DNA of 64,000 nucleotides from contig NZ_JAHZTD010000001.1 of assembly GCF_019599275.1 (NCBI RefSeq), positions 1,736,001 through 1,800,000 of the forward strand, in the 5' to 3' direction. Shown in pieces: positions 41,066-50,138 of the stretch (the first letter of the stretch is position 1; each line of letters opens with the position of its first letter). The stretch is from Hymenobacter sp. HSC-4F20. Its GTDB lineage: Bacteria; Bacteroidota; Bacteroidia; Cytophagales; Hymenobacteraceae. Below the pieces are notes generated by a model that saw only the letters and a program-made list of their open reading frames with translations, searched no databases and had not been told where the DNA came from. The position numbers were made by a program, and so were the translations under genes.

Positions 41066-41104
41066 AACACCCCCTTACCGCCACGCTGGCAGTAAGGGGG
41101 TGTT
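41066..41104 (+). terminator. Terminator after GH3 beta-glucosidase
   Basis: AACACCCCCTTAC (41066-41078) and GTAAGGGGGTGTT (41092-41104) pair perfectly over 13 bp. The T-run is short (GTTTC), and the hairpin could serve the gene on the minus strand too. Confidence 0.8.
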
Positions 41105-41148
41105 TCAATGTATGCGGAGGGGTAGCAGTCCGCGGCTGTTCGCTTCTC

Positions 41149-42381
41149 CTATTTAAACCGGCAACTGAGAATGGTCACGTCGTCGGCGAAGCGGTTGCCG
41201 TGCAGGTTGTACTCCTCAATTTCGCGCAGCAGCTCTTTGTGCACCGTGGTAAGGGGGGCGTAGCGGTTGTGCCGCAGCACCCGCAGCACGCCTTCCTCCC
41301 CGAACTCATCCTGTTGGGCATCAAACACCTCCGTCAGGCCATCGGTGTAGGAAAACAGCAGGCTGCGCGGGGGCACCTGAATGCGGCCCACCTTGAGCAT
41401 GGGCAGCTCGTCCATCACGCCCAGCATAATGGAGCCTTCCTTGAGCAGCACCACCGGGCCCGCATCGGGGATGAGCAGCGGGTCGTTGTGGCCGGCATTC
41501 ACGTACTCCAGCTCCCGGGTAGCGCGGTTGTAGAGGCCGAAAAAGACGGTGATAAACTTGTCGCCGCCGGCGTTGCGGAAAATCAGGTTGTTCAGCTCCT
41601 GGGCCACGGTGCCCAGGTCGGCCTGCTGACGGAGCAGAGTGCGCAGCCCGGCCTGGAAGTTCGACATCAGCAGGGAGGCCGCCACGCCCTTGCCCGATAC
41701 GTCGGCCACGCAGAACAGGAACCGGTCAGCGTCGAGGCTTACGACGTCGTAGTAGTCGCCGCCTACGGCGGTGTGGGGCACGTAGGAAGCGTGCACGGCC
41801 ACGTGAGCATCGTTGGGCAGCTTGCGCGGGAAGAGCATGGTCTGCACCTCCTGGGCAATTTCAATTTCCTTGCGCATGGCCGCCGCTGCCACCCGCTGGC
41901 GGGCCAGGCGCCGGTTTTCAATGGCCCCAATAAGGATGTTGCTCAGGGTTTGCAGAAACTTGGTGGCTTCCTCACTGGCGTAGTCTTCGTGCACGTTGCC
42001 AATGAACACGTAGGCCAGCACGTCCCCGTTCTGCACCACCGGAATTACGGTTTCCAGGTGCTGCCACTCGCGCCCGAGGCCATCGAAGCTGGTGAGGGGG
42101 CAGGGCACGCTGGTACAGTTTTCCAGAATAACGGCCGGCAGAGCCACCTTGCGAAAATCGGACAGGCCTGCCCCGAAGGATACCATACACTGCCAGAGGC
42201 CTTCTTCCTTCACGTAGAGCACCAGCCGGCGGATGTTGAGCTGGCCGAGCAGAGTGAACTGAAAGATTTTGTAGAGGGCCGCCTCCGTGGGGTCCTGGTT
42301 GATGGCCTGGGTTATTTCCAGCAGGGCCCCCAGCTCACGCTCCTTCAGAAACAGGCGCTTTTCGGGAGTAATAGTTGGCAT
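41149..42381 (-). CDS. GAF-SpoIIE (PP2C-type) serine phosphatase
   Basis: The ATG at 42381 gives 410 residues. A GAF-like sensor covers about 30-190. The SpoIIE domain follows: AVGGDYYDVVSL, VADVSGKGVAASLLMSNFQ, YVNAGHNDPLL, SLLFSYTDGLTEVFD and NRFADDVTILSC, which hold the metal-binding Asp residues. RsbU/SpoIIE phosphatases act on anti-sigma antagonists or other phosphoproteins. No anti-sigma partner is nearby, so the target is unknown. Confidence 0.93.
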   Translation of the reverse strand: MPTITPEKRLFLKERELGALLEITQAINQDPTEAALYKIFQFTLLGQLNIRRLVLYVKEEGLWQCMVSFGAGLSDFRKVALPAVILENCTSVPCPLTSFDGLGREWQHLETVIPVVQNGDVLAYVFIGNVHEDYASEEATKFLQTLSNILIGAIENRRLARQRVAAAAMRKEIEIAQEVQTMLFPRKLPNDAHVAVHASYVPHTAVGGDYYDVVSLDADRFLFCVADVSGKGVAASLLMSNFQAGLRTLLRQQADLGTVAQELNNLIFRNAGGDKFITVFFGLYNRATRELEYVNAGHNDPLLIPDAGPVVLLKEGSIMLGVMDELPMLKVGRIQVPPRSLLFSYTDGLTEVFDAQQDEFGEEGVLRVLRHNRYAPLTTVHKELLREIEEYNLHGNRFADDVTILSCRFK

Positions 42382-42494
42382 ATGGTCGGAGAGAGAGGAA
42401 TACGAAAGAAGGAAAAACATCCCGAAAGTACGACGCCGGCTTCCGACTCGAAACCTGAACCGGTTATTTCTACGTAGAGCCCTACTTTTTGGCG

Positions 42495-43676
42495 CTAGCT
42501 GAGGGGAGTTTTCGGGTCGTAGGCGTCGCGCAGACCGTTACCCAGCAGGTTGAAGCTCAGCACCAGCAGGCTAATCACCAGCCCCGGCAGCAACGTCAGC
42601 CAGAAGCCTGCCGTGGTGCCCAGCAACTGAAACCCTTCGTTCACCATCAGGCCCCAGGAGGGCGCGGGGGGCTGCACACCCAGACCCAGAAAGCTCAGAC
42701 CGGCTTCCAGCAGAATAGCGGCGGCGAAGTTGCTGGTAGCCAGCACAATCAGCGGACCCGTCATGTTGGGCAGCAGGTGGCGCCAGATCAGGCGGTGTTG
42801 GGGCAGGCCCAATACCCGGCCGGCTTCCACAAAGGTTTTTTCGCGCAAGCTCAGCATCTGCCCCCGCACCACCCGGGCCACGTCCACCCACATGGTCAGG
42901 CCCACGGCCACGAAGGACGTCCAGACGCCCTTGCTGTCCAGGGCCAGGGAAATGGCAATGACCAGCATGATGCCCGGAATGCTCCACACCACCGTCATCA
43001 GCCCCAGCAGCAGGCTATCCACCCAGCCGCCCACGTAACCAGCCACGGCCCCGATGAGCATGCCCAGCACCACGGAAATCAGCACGGCTACCAGGCCAAT
43101 GCCCAAGGACACGCGCGTGCCCAGCAGCAGGCGGCTCAGCTCGTCGCGGCCGGCTTTGTCGGTGCCCAGCCAGTAGGTACGTTGCCGGAGGTGGCCCTGC
43201 TCGATTTCGCGGCGCAGGGCCCCGGGCTCCCCGGGGTGGCCCACTACCTCGGCCAGGCTGTAGCGCTGGCCTTGGTCAGCGAGGGCGGAGTGGTTCTGGT
43301 AGGGCGTGGTGAGCAGGGAATCGGCCTGGAAGCGGTAGCCGCCAATGGGCACCTCCCGGAACTGCGGCACCTGCCCTCCGCCCCACGTGCCCAGCACGCC
43401 CCTACTCTCCGCGCGGGCCGAATCGGGTAGGGCCAGGCGCAGGATGGTAGCCCGAAAGCCGGGGGCCTCTTTCTGGAGCTGCACGAGGCCGTTGTTGGCA
43501 TTGGGCGAGTTATCGGGCAGCACCCAGTAGCCCAGCAGAGCTACCAGGGTGCAGAGCACAATAAAGCCCAGCCCCAGCATGGCCGGCGTGTTACGCAGCA
43601 GGCGCTGACGGACGTAGTAGCCCGGCGGCCGGGCCGACGCCGCAGCCACGGGCGCCGGGGCAGTAGAAGCGGCCAC
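42495..43676 (-). CDS. ABC transporter permease, DppC/OppC type
   Basis: The protein has 393 residues with a GTG start. One N-terminal helix (MLGLGFIVLCTLVALLGYWV) is followed by an outside insert of about 110 residues, then the BPD_transp core: GTDKAGRDELSRLLLGTRVSL, the EAA-like loop EAGRVLGLPQHRLIWRHLLPN and GLSFLGLGVQPPAPSWG. It should import peptides or similar solutes. The partner permease, ATPases and binding protein are not adjacent. Confidence 0.92.
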   Translation of the reverse strand: MAASTAPAPVAAASARPPGYYVRQRLLRNTPAMLGLGFIVLCTLVALLGYWVLPDNSPNANNGLVQLQKEAPGFRATILRLALPDSARAESRGVLGTWGGGQVPQFREVPIGGYRFQADSLLTTPYQNHSALADQGQRYSLAEVVGHPGEPGALRREIEQGHLRQRTYWLGTDKAGRDELSRLLLGTRVSLGIGLVAVLISVVLGMLIGAVAGYVGGWVDSLLLGLMTVVWSIPGIMLVIAISLALDSKGVWTSFVAVGLTMWVDVARVVRGQMLSLREKTFVEAGRVLGLPQHRLIWRHLLPNMTGPLIVLATSNFAAAILLEAGLSFLGLGVQPPAPSWGLMVNEGFQLLGTTAGFWLTLLPGLVISLLVLSFNLLGNGLRDAYDPKTPLS

Positions 43677-43678
43677 GG

Positions 43679-44062
43679 CTAGCGGGAGTTGTGTTGAAGC
43701 AGGCCTTCCTTGGAAGCCAGAAAGTAACAGTCGCGCACGATGGCCCCGAAGGAGCTTTCCTCGAAGGCCAGCTCGGTGTCGGGGTCGGGCCAGAAGCTGC
43801 GCACCAGGTCCTGCTCCAGCAGGCTACGCAGGTGGCGCTCCAGCTCGGCGGGCGCCAGGCCAGTTTTGCGGCTCAAGTCAGCAAAGGAAGTGACGAAGTA
43901 CAGTTCGTCGAGGATATCGAATTCGGCGTCGGTCACGAGAGAACAGCGGGTGGAGTGTGCCAGGCAAAGGTAGCGCGTGAAAGGATTAGGCGGGTAGCCC
44001 GGCGCAACGTCCTGGCCTGGAGAGTAGCTGAGCTGTTTATACCGGGCAGTTACAACGAGCAT
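43679..44062 (-). CDS. Small winged-helix-like protein of unknown function
   Basis: The protein has 127 residues. The middle (LSRKTGLAPAELERHLRSLLEQ) looks like a helix-turn-helix with a following wing (DLVRSFWPDPDTEL). No known family is recognised. It ends 2 bp before the ABC permease start, so both are cotranscribed and probably translationally coupled. It may regulate that transporter or bind at its cytoplasmic face; this is inferred. Confidence 0.7.
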   Translation of the reverse strand: MLVVTARYKQLSYSPGQDVAPGYPPNPFTRYLCLAHSTRCSLVTDAEFDILDELYFVTSFADLSRKTGLAPAELERHLRSLLEQDLVRSFWPDPDTELAFEESSFGAIVRDCYFLASKEGLLQHNSR

Positions 44063-44179
44063 AGGAAGGGGGCAGGGTTAGCTGCAGGACGCTACTGCGC
44101 GCTTTTCCCTTGCGAAGAGCGGTAGCTGTATTCAGCAACTCCGCGCACAAAACGGACCGCTAAAAGCAGGAGAACCAGT

Positions 44180-44713
44180 TCACAATGACGCTACCCCTGC
44201 GGCATCATGATACGATGGTTGCTGCCCGTGATATTCAATGTAGGCCACAATAGCTTCAATTTCCTGCGTAGAAAGCTGGAAGCTGGGCATTTGCTGTTGC
44301 TGCTATTGGGTGAAGATTTTTACCGCGTACTCGTCGCCGCTAGCTACCATTTTGCTGGAGTTCTTTACCCACCGCGTAATCCAGGCAGCGGGCCGGCGCT
44401 TGGTAATGCCAGCCAGCGCCGGGCCTACTACCACATCGTTCACCGCGTGGCACTGGGCGCAGTTGCCTTTGAACAGGGCTTCGCCAGTGGCAACGGTTGC
44501 CGCAGCGGCCCCAGTGAGTTGAGGCAAAATCTGTTTTTCTTGTAGCTGCCGGCTGTCTTCTGAGAAATAGAGAGGACCTGCACAAACAGCAACTTCTTCA
44601 ACGGCCGGCCCGGGTTCAAGCAAGCCGGTCATCGTCAGCACAACTACTCCCGCGGTACACACCAGTAGTGCCATACTCGCCGGAAACACCATCTCCAACC
44701 ATATCTTATTCAT
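44180..44713 (-). pseudogene. Membrane-anchored cytochrome c with an in-frame amber codon
   Basis: The 136-residue reading from 44713 has one membrane helix (about 9-32) and the heme motif CAQCH (C85, C88, H89) within a class I cytochrome c domain that ends KIFTQ at a TAG (44303-44305). The same frame continues without other stops for 40 codons: QQQQMPSFQLSTQEIEAIVA then YIEYHGQQ, to a TGA at 44180. The continuation is the normal last helix of the domain and holds the Met expected as sixth heme ligand (M142). The short product would lack this ligand, so the gene is broken unless the TAG is read through. Confidence 0.82.
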
Positions 44714-44832
44714 ATTGAAACAGAATTAAGTGGTAGATATATTGACGAGATAAGTACGCTTGCAACCTGACGAAATCCTAGCAAAACCTCGCTTTATATT
44801 CCGGCCAAATCTGCCGCAGCGCTGCCGGTCAG

Positions 44833-46038
44833 CTACGCAACCCTGGTGTGCCGCCCCTTCCACTCGTAGCGGCCGCGCAGACCCAGCAGGCCGGTCGCCA
44901 GGGCGTAGGGGCCATACGCTAGCTGCAGCACGGGCACCCACCACAGCCACGCGGGCCGCCCTAAAAACCCCAGCACGGGCCGCAGCAGCGCCACATCGGC
45001 CAGGAGCTTGAGGCTCCAGGCTCCCAGCACCCCTACCCCGGAAACTGTTCCGAGCAACCATAGCCCGGCTCCCACCGGAAAGGTGAGGTTGCTGAGCAGC
45101 ACCAGCACGGCCAGGCGCTGCGGGGCCGTGGTTTGGTAGTGGCGCCACTTGCTGGCCCAGCGCACGCGCTGCCGCAGCAGCTGGCCTACGGTGGGTTGGG
45201 CGGCGGTGCGCACCACGGCATTCTCGTCGGCCAGGAAGCGGATGCTGCCGGGAAAGGCGGCGTGCAGCTTGTGCAGCAGAAACTCATCGTCGCCACTGGC
45301 TACCTGCTCGTTGCCGCGGTAGCCATCCACGGCAAAGAAGTCGGCGCGACGGTAGGCCAGGTTGGCGCCGTTGCACATGGTAGGGCGGCCCAGGCCAATG
45401 GAGGCGGCCCCTACCCCTACCAGCCCGGCCAGCTCCAGCCCCTGCAGGGTAGCCAGCCAGCCGCGCCCCGTGAGTAGCACCGGCCCGCTGATAAAGCGGG
45501 CCGCGGCATCCTGGCGTATCAGGCGGGCGTAGGCCTGCACCCAGCCGGCGGGCACCCGGCAGTCGGCGTCGGTGAGCAGCACCCACGGGGCGCGGGCCAA
45601 GTGAAGAGCGGCCTGCACGGCGGCTTTTTTGCCGGTGGGTGCCCCGGGCAACTCGGCCAGGCGCACCAGCCGGACCGGAAAAGGCAGTGCGGCGGCCGCC
45701 TGCTGCACTACCTGGGCCGTGGCATCGGTGGAATGGTCATCAACAATGATCAACTCTAGCCCAGCCGTTACACCCCGTTGCTGCTGTAGGTCGTGGAGTA
45801 GTCCGGGCAGGCTCGCAGCTTCGTTACGGGCGGCCACCACAATGGAAAAAACCGGCCCTGAGGCTTTCGGCCCCGCGTCTTCGCTACCTGACGGGCCACC
45901 TGCTGCGGAAGCCTGGGCGGCCGGGCCCCGGTGCGCCGCCAGCCGCCGCCACGCGCTACGAAACCGCAGCATCTGCCAGAAATACGCCCCGTTAATGCCA
46001 AGCAGCGCTAGGGCTGCTGCCGCTCCGGCCCCACTCAT
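44833..46038 (-). CDS. Membrane glycosyltransferase family 2
   Basis: The protein has 401 residues. One N-terminal helix is followed by FSIVVAARNEAASLPGLLHD, IIVDDHSTDAT, LLTDADCRVP (DxD) and ASGDDEFLLHKLH. QRVRWASKW matches the QxxRW motif, and four C-terminal helices follow. Its ATG overlaps the stop of the preceding flippase-like gene by 4 bp, so the two are coupled and may build a glycolipid. Confidence 0.9.
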   Translation of the reverse strand: MSGAGAAAALALLGINGAYFWQMLRFRSAWRRLAAHRGPAAQASAAGGPSGSEDAGPKASGPVFSIVVAARNEAASLPGLLHDLQQQRGVTAGLELIIVDDHSTDATAQVVQQAAAALPFPVRLVRLAELPGAPTGKKAAVQAALHLARAPWVLLTDADCRVPAGWVQAYARLIRQDAAARFISGPVLLTGRGWLATLQGLELAGLVGVGAASIGLGRPTMCNGANLAYRRADFFAVDGYRGNEQVASGDDEFLLHKLHAAFPGSIRFLADENAVVRTAAQPTVGQLLRQRVRWASKWRHYQTTAPQRLAVLVLLSNLTFPVGAGLWLLGTVSGVGVLGAWSLKLLADVALLRPVLGFLGRPAWLWWVPVLQLAYGPYALATGLLGLRGRYEWKGRHTRVA

Positions 46039-47087
46039 GGGGCGGCTACCGGCTCGGGCCGGCGGTTGGCACGCTTGCCCAGCACTTTCAGGCGCAGCAC
46101 AAACAACAGACCAATGGCGCTGGGCACGGCAATATTAAGCACCCACAAGCTCAGGCTGGCGCTGAGCACGGGCAGCACCGGCTCGCCCAGCAAGCCAAAC
46201 AGCTGGGTGGCCGACAGCTCCCGCACCCCTACGTCGGCCAGGGCATTCAGGGAAGGCACCAGCGACTTGAGCAGGAACGTGCCGGCCACGGCCGCCGCCG
46301 CCGGCCCCAGGGGGGCGCGCACGCCATAGGCGGCCAGTAGCAGCCCAAATTGCGCGCAGAATACCAGGTAGCGCAGGCTGGAAATCAGTAGTATGGCGGA
46401 GAGGGCGCGGGCCGGATAGGTGGGCATCACCGCCAGGAAGCGACTAAAGCGCCGCAGGGGCCGCACGGCCCGCACCGCCGCCACCAGCATCTGCGAGTAG
46501 TAGAGGGGTAAGAGCACGGCCACGTTCAGCAGTACGGTAGCCAGCACCACCCCGAGGCGGGCGGCCGGGTAGCCGGTCAGGTAAAACCGCAGCAGAAAGT
46601 ACAGCAGCCCCACCGTGCCGGCCGCCACCGTGGCTACTAACTGGCAGTAGCGGCCCAGAAACACGGCCCCCAGCGCATCCAGCCGCCGGCTTTTCAGCTC
46701 GATGATGCGGCCCGCGTAGTCGCCTACCCGGTTGGGGGTCACGAAGCCCAGGGTGAGGCCCACCAGCACGGCCCGAAAGCTGCGCCGGAAGGAAACCGGC
46801 TCCAGGTGCCGGGCCAGGCGCCACCACTTCCAGGCTTCCAGTCCCCAGTTCAGAGGCATCAGCAGCAGGGCCAGCAGCACCGGACCGCGCCCTTCGCCGC
46901 TCAGGGTGCGCGTGAGCAGCCCCCGCCAGGCCGCGGCCGTCGCCTCATCGGCCACCACCGAGTGCCAGAGCAACCCCAGGGTGAGCAGGGAAATGAAAAG
47001 TTTGCCCAGCACCACCAGCCCCCGCCGCCGCGGTGCCCGTTCTTCCGGCTTTTGGACGTAGTTTTGTAGGTGGCGGGACGACAACAA
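46035..47087 (-). CDS. LPG-synthase-like integral membrane protein (UPF0104 family)
   Basis: The protein has 350 residues with about eight membrane helices. NRVGDYAGRIIELKSRRLDALGAVFLGRY is the conserved LPG_synthase_TM block, and LLKSLVPSLNALADVGVREL is the second block. The first codon is TTG; a start at a GTG about 25 codons later is also possible. The family includes lipid flippases and aminoacyl-phosphatidylglycerol synthases; the catalytic C-terminal domain of MprF is absent. It shares an ATGA junction with the GT2 gene. Confidence 0.85.
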   Translation of the reverse strand: MLSSRHLQNYVQKPEERAPRRRGLVVLGKLFISLLTLGLLWHSVVADEATAAAWRGLLTRTLSGEGRGPVLLALLLMPLNWGLEAWKWWRLARHLEPVSFRRSFRAVLVGLTLGFVTPNRVGDYAGRIIELKSRRLDALGAVFLGRYCQLVATVAAGTVGLLYFLLRFYLTGYPAARLGVVLATVLLNVAVLLPLYYSQMLVAAVRAVRPLRRFSRFLAVMPTYPARALSAILLISSLRYLVFCAQFGLLLAAYGVRAPLGPAAAAVAGTFLLKSLVPSLNALADVGVRELSATQLFGLLGEPVLPVLSASLSLWVLNIAVPSAIGLLFVLRLKVLGKRANRRPEPVAAP

Positions 47088-47170
47088 GGCAGCGCAAGGG
47101 TTTACCTCGGCAAGTTACCGATGAAATTTACGCCGCGTTGCCTATCTTCTCGTCTGTTGCCCGTGCTCCT

Positions 47171-47803
47171 ATGATTTTACCTCTTGCTTCCGCCGATCTG
47201 CTGCCAAAAGTTATCATGGGCGTCGACCCCGGCACCCAGATAATGGGCTACGCCGTGATTGAGGTGCAGGGTCAGCAGGTGACCGTGCTCCGCTACGACG
47301 TCATCGACATGAAGAAGCTCGGCACCAACCACGCCCTCAAGCTCAAGCGCATTCACGAGCGGATGGTGGAGCTGATTGACGAATTCCTGCCCGATGAACT
47401 GGCCATCGAAGCCCCCTTTTTCGGGGTGAACGTGCAGAGTATGCTCAAGCTGGGCCGGGCCCAGGGCGTGGCCATTGCCGCCTGCCTCTCCCGCCAGATT
47501 CCGTACGTAGAGTACGCGCCCACCAAAGTAAAACAGTCGGTAACGGGCTCGGGCAACGCCACCAAGGAGCAGGTAGCCCACATGCTGCGCCAGACCCTGA
47601 AGCTGCCCCCCATCGAAGAAGCCCCCAAGTTTCTTGACGCCACCGATGCCCTGGCCGTGGCCATGTGCCACCACTACCAGAAAGGCAACAACGTAAAAGC
47701 CGGCGGCAAAAGCTGGGGCAAATTCCTGGCCGACAATCCCGGCAAGCTAGCCGCACCCGTTGCAGGTAAAAAGGTAGCCGCGAAGAAGAAACCTGCCGCG
47801 TAG
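47171..47803 (+). CDS. ruvC: Crossover junction endodeoxyribonuclease RuvC
   Basis: The ATG at 47171 gives 210 residues. RuvC motifs are GVDPGTQIMGYAV (D19), LAIEAPFFGVN (E80) and LDATDALAVAMCHHY (D156, D159), the four catalytic carboxylates. A basic Lys-rich tail (KVAAKKKPAA) follows, longer than in E. coli RuvC. It resolves Holliday junctions together with RuvAB. It is divergent from the LPG-synthase-like gene. Confidence 0.96.
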   Translation: MILPLASADLLPKVIMGVDPGTQIMGYAVIEVQGQQVTVLRYDVIDMKKLGTNHALKLKRIHERMVELIDEFLPDELAIEAPFFGVNVQSMLKLGRAQGVAIAACLSRQIPYVEYAPTKVKQSVTGSGNATKEQVAHMLRQTLKLPPIEEAPKFLDATDALAVAMCHHYQKGNNVKAGGKSWGKFLADNPGKLAAPVAGKKVAAKKKPAA

Positions 47804-47946
47804 GGGTGCTAATGTTGCTTGTTGTGTAGAGCTGGGTATCTATTGATAAGCAAGCGTTTTGCTATCTACTTATTATAGTTTTACTTATATGACTAACAAA
47901 TACGAGCGATGTTGACGGGGCCTTCGCACGAGTCGCATTCGTGTCC

Positions 47947-48534
47947 CTAATATTCTTTCTCCAACCAAATGCCAGTAACTGGCCTTAAGAGCAGGTTCTC
48001 ACCAGGCTGCTTCTTGCCTGGACTTATAAAGCGAATATTTGGGAAAACCAGAACGGTATACCAATGCTCTCCATCACTGGAAATCTCCTGAACTGCTGGG
48101 AGAGAAGTGTCCTTTTTGTCAAAATCGATTGGGCCATACTGCGCAATCACATCGCTAAACCGGTGTTTACCGGGCTGTATGCCCCTGGCAGATGACACAT
48201 TCGCGGTAGAGTCAAACGCAATCAGTGCTAACCCTTGACGCCACTTTGTGGTGGTGGTATTGATGTAGCAAATCAGCCCCTGCTTACGGTAGTGCATGGA
48301 CACACCTGTCTCGCGCTTGATGCGAATGCAGTAGCCATCACGAGTCTTTCCAGTACCAACACTTACTATCTTTTTGGCCCGGTAACGGTTCCCCAGTTGT
48401 GCTTTGACTTGCTCAAGCGATGACTTCCTGAATTGAAGCCCTAGAAACATGCTGTCTCCTTGAATGACAGTTTGTCCCAGCACATGAGACACCGTCCCCA
48501 TAAGGAGAAAGGTCAGTAGACTATATTTTATCAT
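47947..48534 (-). CDS. Secreted protein of unknown function, low-GC
   Basis: The protein has 195 residues with a signal peptide (ends SHVLGQ). The mature part starts TVIQGDSMFLGLQFRKSSLE and contains QVKAQLGNRYRAKK and HRFSDVIAQYGPIDF, suggesting a small alpha/beta domain. No family is recognised. The gene and its flanks (about 47.8-48.8 kb) are much richer in A+T than the region, which points to acquisition. It is like the protein at 28178-28741 in size and composition but not clearly in sequence. Confidence 0.7.
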   Translation of the reverse strand: MIKYSLLTFLLMGTVSHVLGQTVIQGDSMFLGLQFRKSSLEQVKAQLGNRYRAKKIVSVGTGKTRDGYCIRIKRETGVSMHYRKQGLICYINTTTTKWRQGLALIAFDSTANVSSARGIQPGKHRFSDVIAQYGPIDFDKKDTSLPAVQEISSDGEHWYTVLVFPNIRFISPGKKQPGENLLLRPVTGIWLEKEY

Positions 48535-48780
48535 CCGATGATTGTATACATGGTAAAGGTAATGTCCTAAAAGCAGATGGTAACAGGGTGAGTAGAATGT
48601 AGATAAAAACTAGATACTGCCTGCTGAGTTTGTGTAGCCCCTGTCTAGTTTTCATCCCTTAACATAATCTCAGTTCTCGCTACACAAGCCATAGAATACT
48701 ATTCTCTGGCCTAACTATTCGAATAACTATTTCTGTACTTTGCTAAGCACAAGGCTTATACTTTCATATCCTACCACGTT

Positions 48781-48999
48781 ATGCAACGCTGCCCTATCCG
48801 CTCTTCCTCTCTTAAAGCCGTTGGCTACGATGCCGCTACCCTTACGCTGGAAATAGAGTACCGCCACGGCGGGCTGGTGCGCTATACGGGCGTGCCACCC
48901 ACTATCTACGAGGCGCTGTTGCAGATGCCAGGTAAGGCTATGTTTGTGGAGCAGGTAGTAGAGCGCGGCGGCTACGGGCGCGAGCAAGTGCGCGGGTAG
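48781..48999 (+). CDS. KTSC-domain protein
   Basis: The protein has 72 residues. SSSLKAVGYDAATLTLEIEY, VRYTGVPPTIYEALLQMPG and MFVEQVVERGGY follow the KTSC pattern (named for a motif fused to lysyl-tRNA synthetase; thought to bind RNA). It lies at the border of the AT-rich segment and stands alone. Confidence 0.85.
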   Translation: MQRCPIRSSSLKAVGYDAATLTLEIEYRHGGLVRYTGVPPTIYEALLQMPGKAMFVEQVVERGGYGREQVRG

Positions 49000-49010
49000 C
49001 CGCCGCTTTC

Positions 49011-50093
49011 CTATTTCGGCCAGGGGTAGGCCGCCGACCAGCTGCGCAGTTCTTCCAGGGTAGCCGTGTGGTTGGCCAGCCACTGCTGCACCTCCGGAGT
49101 ACTGTTGGCGCGGGCGGCCTGAATGGAATAAGCCAAGGCGGGCAGATAGCCCTGCTTCTTGAGCTCCACAAAGTAGGGTACAACGTACTGCCAGGTGAAG
49201 CCATCCTGCTTTTTAGCCTGTAGCTCCTCCAGCACACTAATCAGCGCCTCCAGCTTCCGAATAAGCTGTTCACTGGGCGTTTTGTCCTTGTTTTCTTCGC
49301 TGTAGTCGAGGGCCCCGCTCATGCTCAGCAGCATATCAGCGGGGCCAAAGTTATCGGCGCGGCCTTTCTTACCGGCGTCTTTCAGCGTTTCCGGCGAAAT
49401 GCTGATGGTAACGGCCTTTTCGCCGGTTTTCTCTACCCCCTGGCCCATCAGCTTATCGAAACGCGCCAGGGTAGCGGTGGCGCGCTGGCCGGTAGGCTCC
49501 ACCTGCAACAGGCGGAGCATGGCCAGCAGGGCCGGCACCCGATTACCTTCCTGCTGCAGAAGCAGAGCCAGCGCGTTCAGCGAGTTGGCGTGCCCCGGCC
49601 GGCAGCGCACCGACTGCTGCATACTGGCAATGGCCTCGGCGGGCTGCTGCAGAGCCGTGGCCTGCGTCACGCCCAGGTTGAAGTACAGCGCACCGTCGTT
49701 GGGGTAGCGCTTCAGGCCATCCGTATACACTTTAGCGGCTTCCTTGGGCTTTTTCAGGCCATCAAGCGCGTTGCCGTAGGTGTTGTACAACGAGGAGGCA
49801 GGGTTTGCTTCCTGCTTGAGGAGCTGCTTGCATAGCTCCACTGCCTCGTCGTTGCGGTTAAGGGCATTGTAGGTCATGGCCAGCTCGTAGCGGGCGGTGG
49901 TGTTGGTAGCGTCCTGCTTCAGGGCCTCCTTATAGCGCAACACAGCCTCATCATACTTGCCCTGGTCGTAGAGCGCAACGCCCTGCCTTACCAGCTCCTG
50001 GCTACCAGCAGTTTGGGCCGAGGCCGATTGAATAGAAAAGCTGAGGCCCCAAGCCAGCACCAAACAGGCATATTGCTTAGACATACTGCGCAT
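49011..50093 (-). CDS. Secreted TPR-repeat protein
   Basis: The ATG at 50093 gives 360 residues with a signal peptide ending QSASAQ; a GTG three codons upstream or an ATG three later are alternatives. Four to five TPR units occupy about 28-200 (YDQGKYDEAVLRYKEALKQD, GALYFNLGVTQATALQQPAE). The C-terminal half (VTISISPETLKDAGKKGRAD onward) is a separate domain without a recognised family. It probably works as a periplasmic scaffold. Confidence 0.85.
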   Translation of the reverse strand: MRSMSKQYACLVLAWGLSFSIQSASAQTAGSQELVRQGVALYDQGKYDEAVLRYKEALKQDATNTTARYELAMTYNALNRNDEAVELCKQLLKQEANPASSLYNTYGNALDGLKKPKEAAKVYTDGLKRYPNDGALYFNLGVTQATALQQPAEAIASMQQSVRCRPGHANSLNALALLLQQEGNRVPALLAMLRLLQVEPTGQRATATLARFDKLMGQGVEKTGEKAVTISISPETLKDAGKKGRADNFGPADMLLSMSGALDYSEENKDKTPSEQLIRKLEALISVLEELQAKKQDGFTWQYVVPYFVELKKQGYLPALAYSIQAARANSTPEVQQWLANHTATLEELRSWSAAYPWPK

Positions 50094-50138
50094 ATGATAC
50101 ACGGAAAGCTGTTGGATTAGTACTACTGAATCAGAGCG

